Below are positions 6,043 through 6,991 of a stretch of DNA of 6,991 nt, in pieces. The stretch's first letter is position 1; each line of letters opens with the position of its first letter. The notes beneath the pieces were generated by a model. It was not told the origin of the DNA. It ran no database searches and saw only the letters and a list, made by a program, of their open reading frames with translations. Where the stretch lies: assembly GCA_011192085.1 (NCBI GenBank), contig DUEQ01000251.1, positions 1-6,991 of the forward strand, in the 5' to 3' direction. The DNA comes from Caldilineae bacterium. Its GTDB lineage: Bacteria > Chloroflexota > Anaerolineae > J102. The translations under genes and the position numbers were made by a program.

Positions 6043-6990
6043 TCACCGGATTACCAGGGGGTGGTGGAGGCGTATGGGTTTGGGGATTTCGTTGGGATAG
6101 GTCATGAGCAAGGGTTGGATGGCCTGGATCGTGCCCAAGAGGAGGGCGCCGGGCTGGTCGTGTCGCCACCAGAACGCGCCGTCGTCGGCCTGGAAGCTGA
6201 GCAGGGCCTGGATCGCAGTTTGGTCGCGGGTGAAAGCCAGGCCTTCGGGGTCCCAGCCCACGGCAACCAGCCCCTGGACTACCAATGCGGTGGAGTTGAC
6301 ATTGCTGACTTTGTCTCCATAGATGCCGCTGAGCTCCCAACCGCCATCGTCGTTCTGCATGGCCCGCAGCCGAGCCACGCATTGGCTGATCGCGGGGTGA
6401 TCGGCGCGGCCTGCGGCCGCTAGAGCGTGGAGGGTGAGGCCCGATGTGTCGGTGTCGGTGACGTCACCGCCGATGGGCCAGCCCCAGCAGCCGTCCTGGT
6501 TTTGTTCTGCGGCCAGGGCGGCGACGGCTTGGGGCGGGATGGGGCGTCCCGCTTCGGATAGGGCGATAATGGCGAGATTGTTGCGAAATAGGTTGTAGCC
6601 GTGGTAGAAACCGACGGTCGGGTCGTATTCGCTTTCGATGAAGGCGATGAGGTCGGTTCCGGCGAAATAGCGCGGGTCCCGGCCCGCGGCCAGGGCGGCG
6701 CGTAGGGCCTTGGCGCCCTCGCCCGCGTCTTTTCGCACCAGGTTTTGGAAGGCGTTTTCACAGCGAGTCAGCAGGCTGTTGCCGTTAAGGGTCCAACGGG
6801 CGGCGTCTGGGTTTCCTCCGGCCAGGGCGATGACGCGGGCTGCATCGCAGGTGGACATGCCATCGATTTCGCCCATGAGGAGCTGGTTGTGCAGCCAGTC
6901 GATGGCTTTGTTCACCGCGGCTTCGCGCTGGGCGCGGGTGGACGCGGGGGTGGTGTGGGAGGAATGGGAAACCAGGAGTGGAAGCAGGAG
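6043..6990 (-). CDS. Exported prenyltransferase/squalene-cyclase-like alpha-toroid repeat protein (N-terminus outside window)
   Basis: The frame stays open to the right edge, so the gene starts beyond the window. The first visible residues, LLLPLLVSHSSH, look like the end of a signal peptide. A GTG at 6913-6915 is therefore probably internal. Numbered from that GTG, the 290 residues hold helix-pair repeats with QW-type motifs L-x3-Q-x2-DG-x-W: QNQDGCW at 138-144, QNDDGGW at 187-193 and a variant QADDGAFW at 242-249. More degenerate copies lie near residues 7-19 and 89-104. The stretch VTDTDTSGLTLHAL (152-163) is typical of this fold between repeats. The protein is far shorter than a true squalene-hopene cyclase and shows no DxDD catalytic motif, so cyclase activity is unlikely. 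Exported relatives have no firm function; cobalamin-binding proteins such as transcobalamin share the fold. It lies 206 bases upstream of aroA on the same strand. Confidence 0.85.
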   Translation of the reverse strand, partial: LLLPLLVSHSSHTTPASTRAQREAAVNKAIDWLHNQLLMGEIDGMSTCDAARVIALAGGNPDAARWTLNGNSLLTRCENAFQNLVRKDAGEGAKALRAALAAGRDPRYFAGTDLIAFIESEYDPTVGFYHGYNLFRNNLAIIALSEAGRPIPPQAVAALAAEQNQDGCWGWPIGGDVTDTDTSGLTLHALAAAGRADHPAISQCVARLRAMQNDDGGWELSGIYGDKVSNVNSTALVVQGLVAVGWDPEGLAFTRDQTAIQALLSFQADDGAFWWRHDQPGALLLGTIQAIQPLLMTYPNEIPKPIRLHHPLVIR

Positions 6991-6991
6991 C

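Noticed and set aside
1..6991. CRISPR array, toxin-antitoxin pair, phage or transposon genes, tRNA or rRNA
   Set aside because: No spaced direct repeats, transposase or integrase motifs, or RNA gene signatures were seen. Coding density is high and all genes fit ordinary families.

Overview
The window looks like an ordinary chromosomal stretch of a GC-rich bacterium, most likely a member of the Chloroflexota (for example Anaerolineae or a related class). This placement is an inference. It rests on the combination of a MoxR/DUF58 pair, a small bacterial PH-domain protein, secreted subtilisin-like and alpha-toroid proteins, frequent starts without a Shine-Dalgarno sequence, and an intergenic palindromic repeat of a type I associate with such genomes. 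No rRNA, tRNA, CRISPR array, insertion sequence, phage gene or recognisable defence system is present.

Layout. Positions 2-2250 (+ strand) hold a tight three-gene run: the C-terminal part of a MoxR-family AAA+ ATPase (5' end outside the window), a DUF58 protein with two N-terminal membrane segments, and a GNAT acetyltransferase. The spacers are only 19 and 7 bases. The run meets a convergent gene on the minus strand, a 181-residue PH-domain protein (2255-2800), with only 4 bases between the two stop codons. This gene has its own good ribosome binding site and a plausible sigma-70-type promoter.

The rest is on the minus strand. Reading from the right edge there is a secreted prenyltransferase/squalene-cyclase-like alpha-toroid protein (6043-6990, N-terminus outside the window), a 206-base intergenic region, aroA (EPSP synthase, 4538-5836), and, 9 bases after its stop, a secreted bacillopeptidase F-like subtilase (2945-4528). 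The intergenic region is largely repeat DNA: an imperfect palindrome whose arms are each built of four 8-base units (5895-5976), followed by a short 7-base tandem array (6018-6038).

How they fit together. MoxR and DUF58 proteins are known partners in maturation or assembly of membrane and envelope proteins. AroA makes the chorismate precursor EPSP in the cytoplasm. The subtilase and the toroid protein act outside the cell. Nothing in the sequence ties these into one pathway, and I see no convincing novel multi-gene system. The features most worth a second look are the octamer palindrome before aroA, the coupling of a secreted cysteine-containing protease to aroA, and the exported toroid protein.
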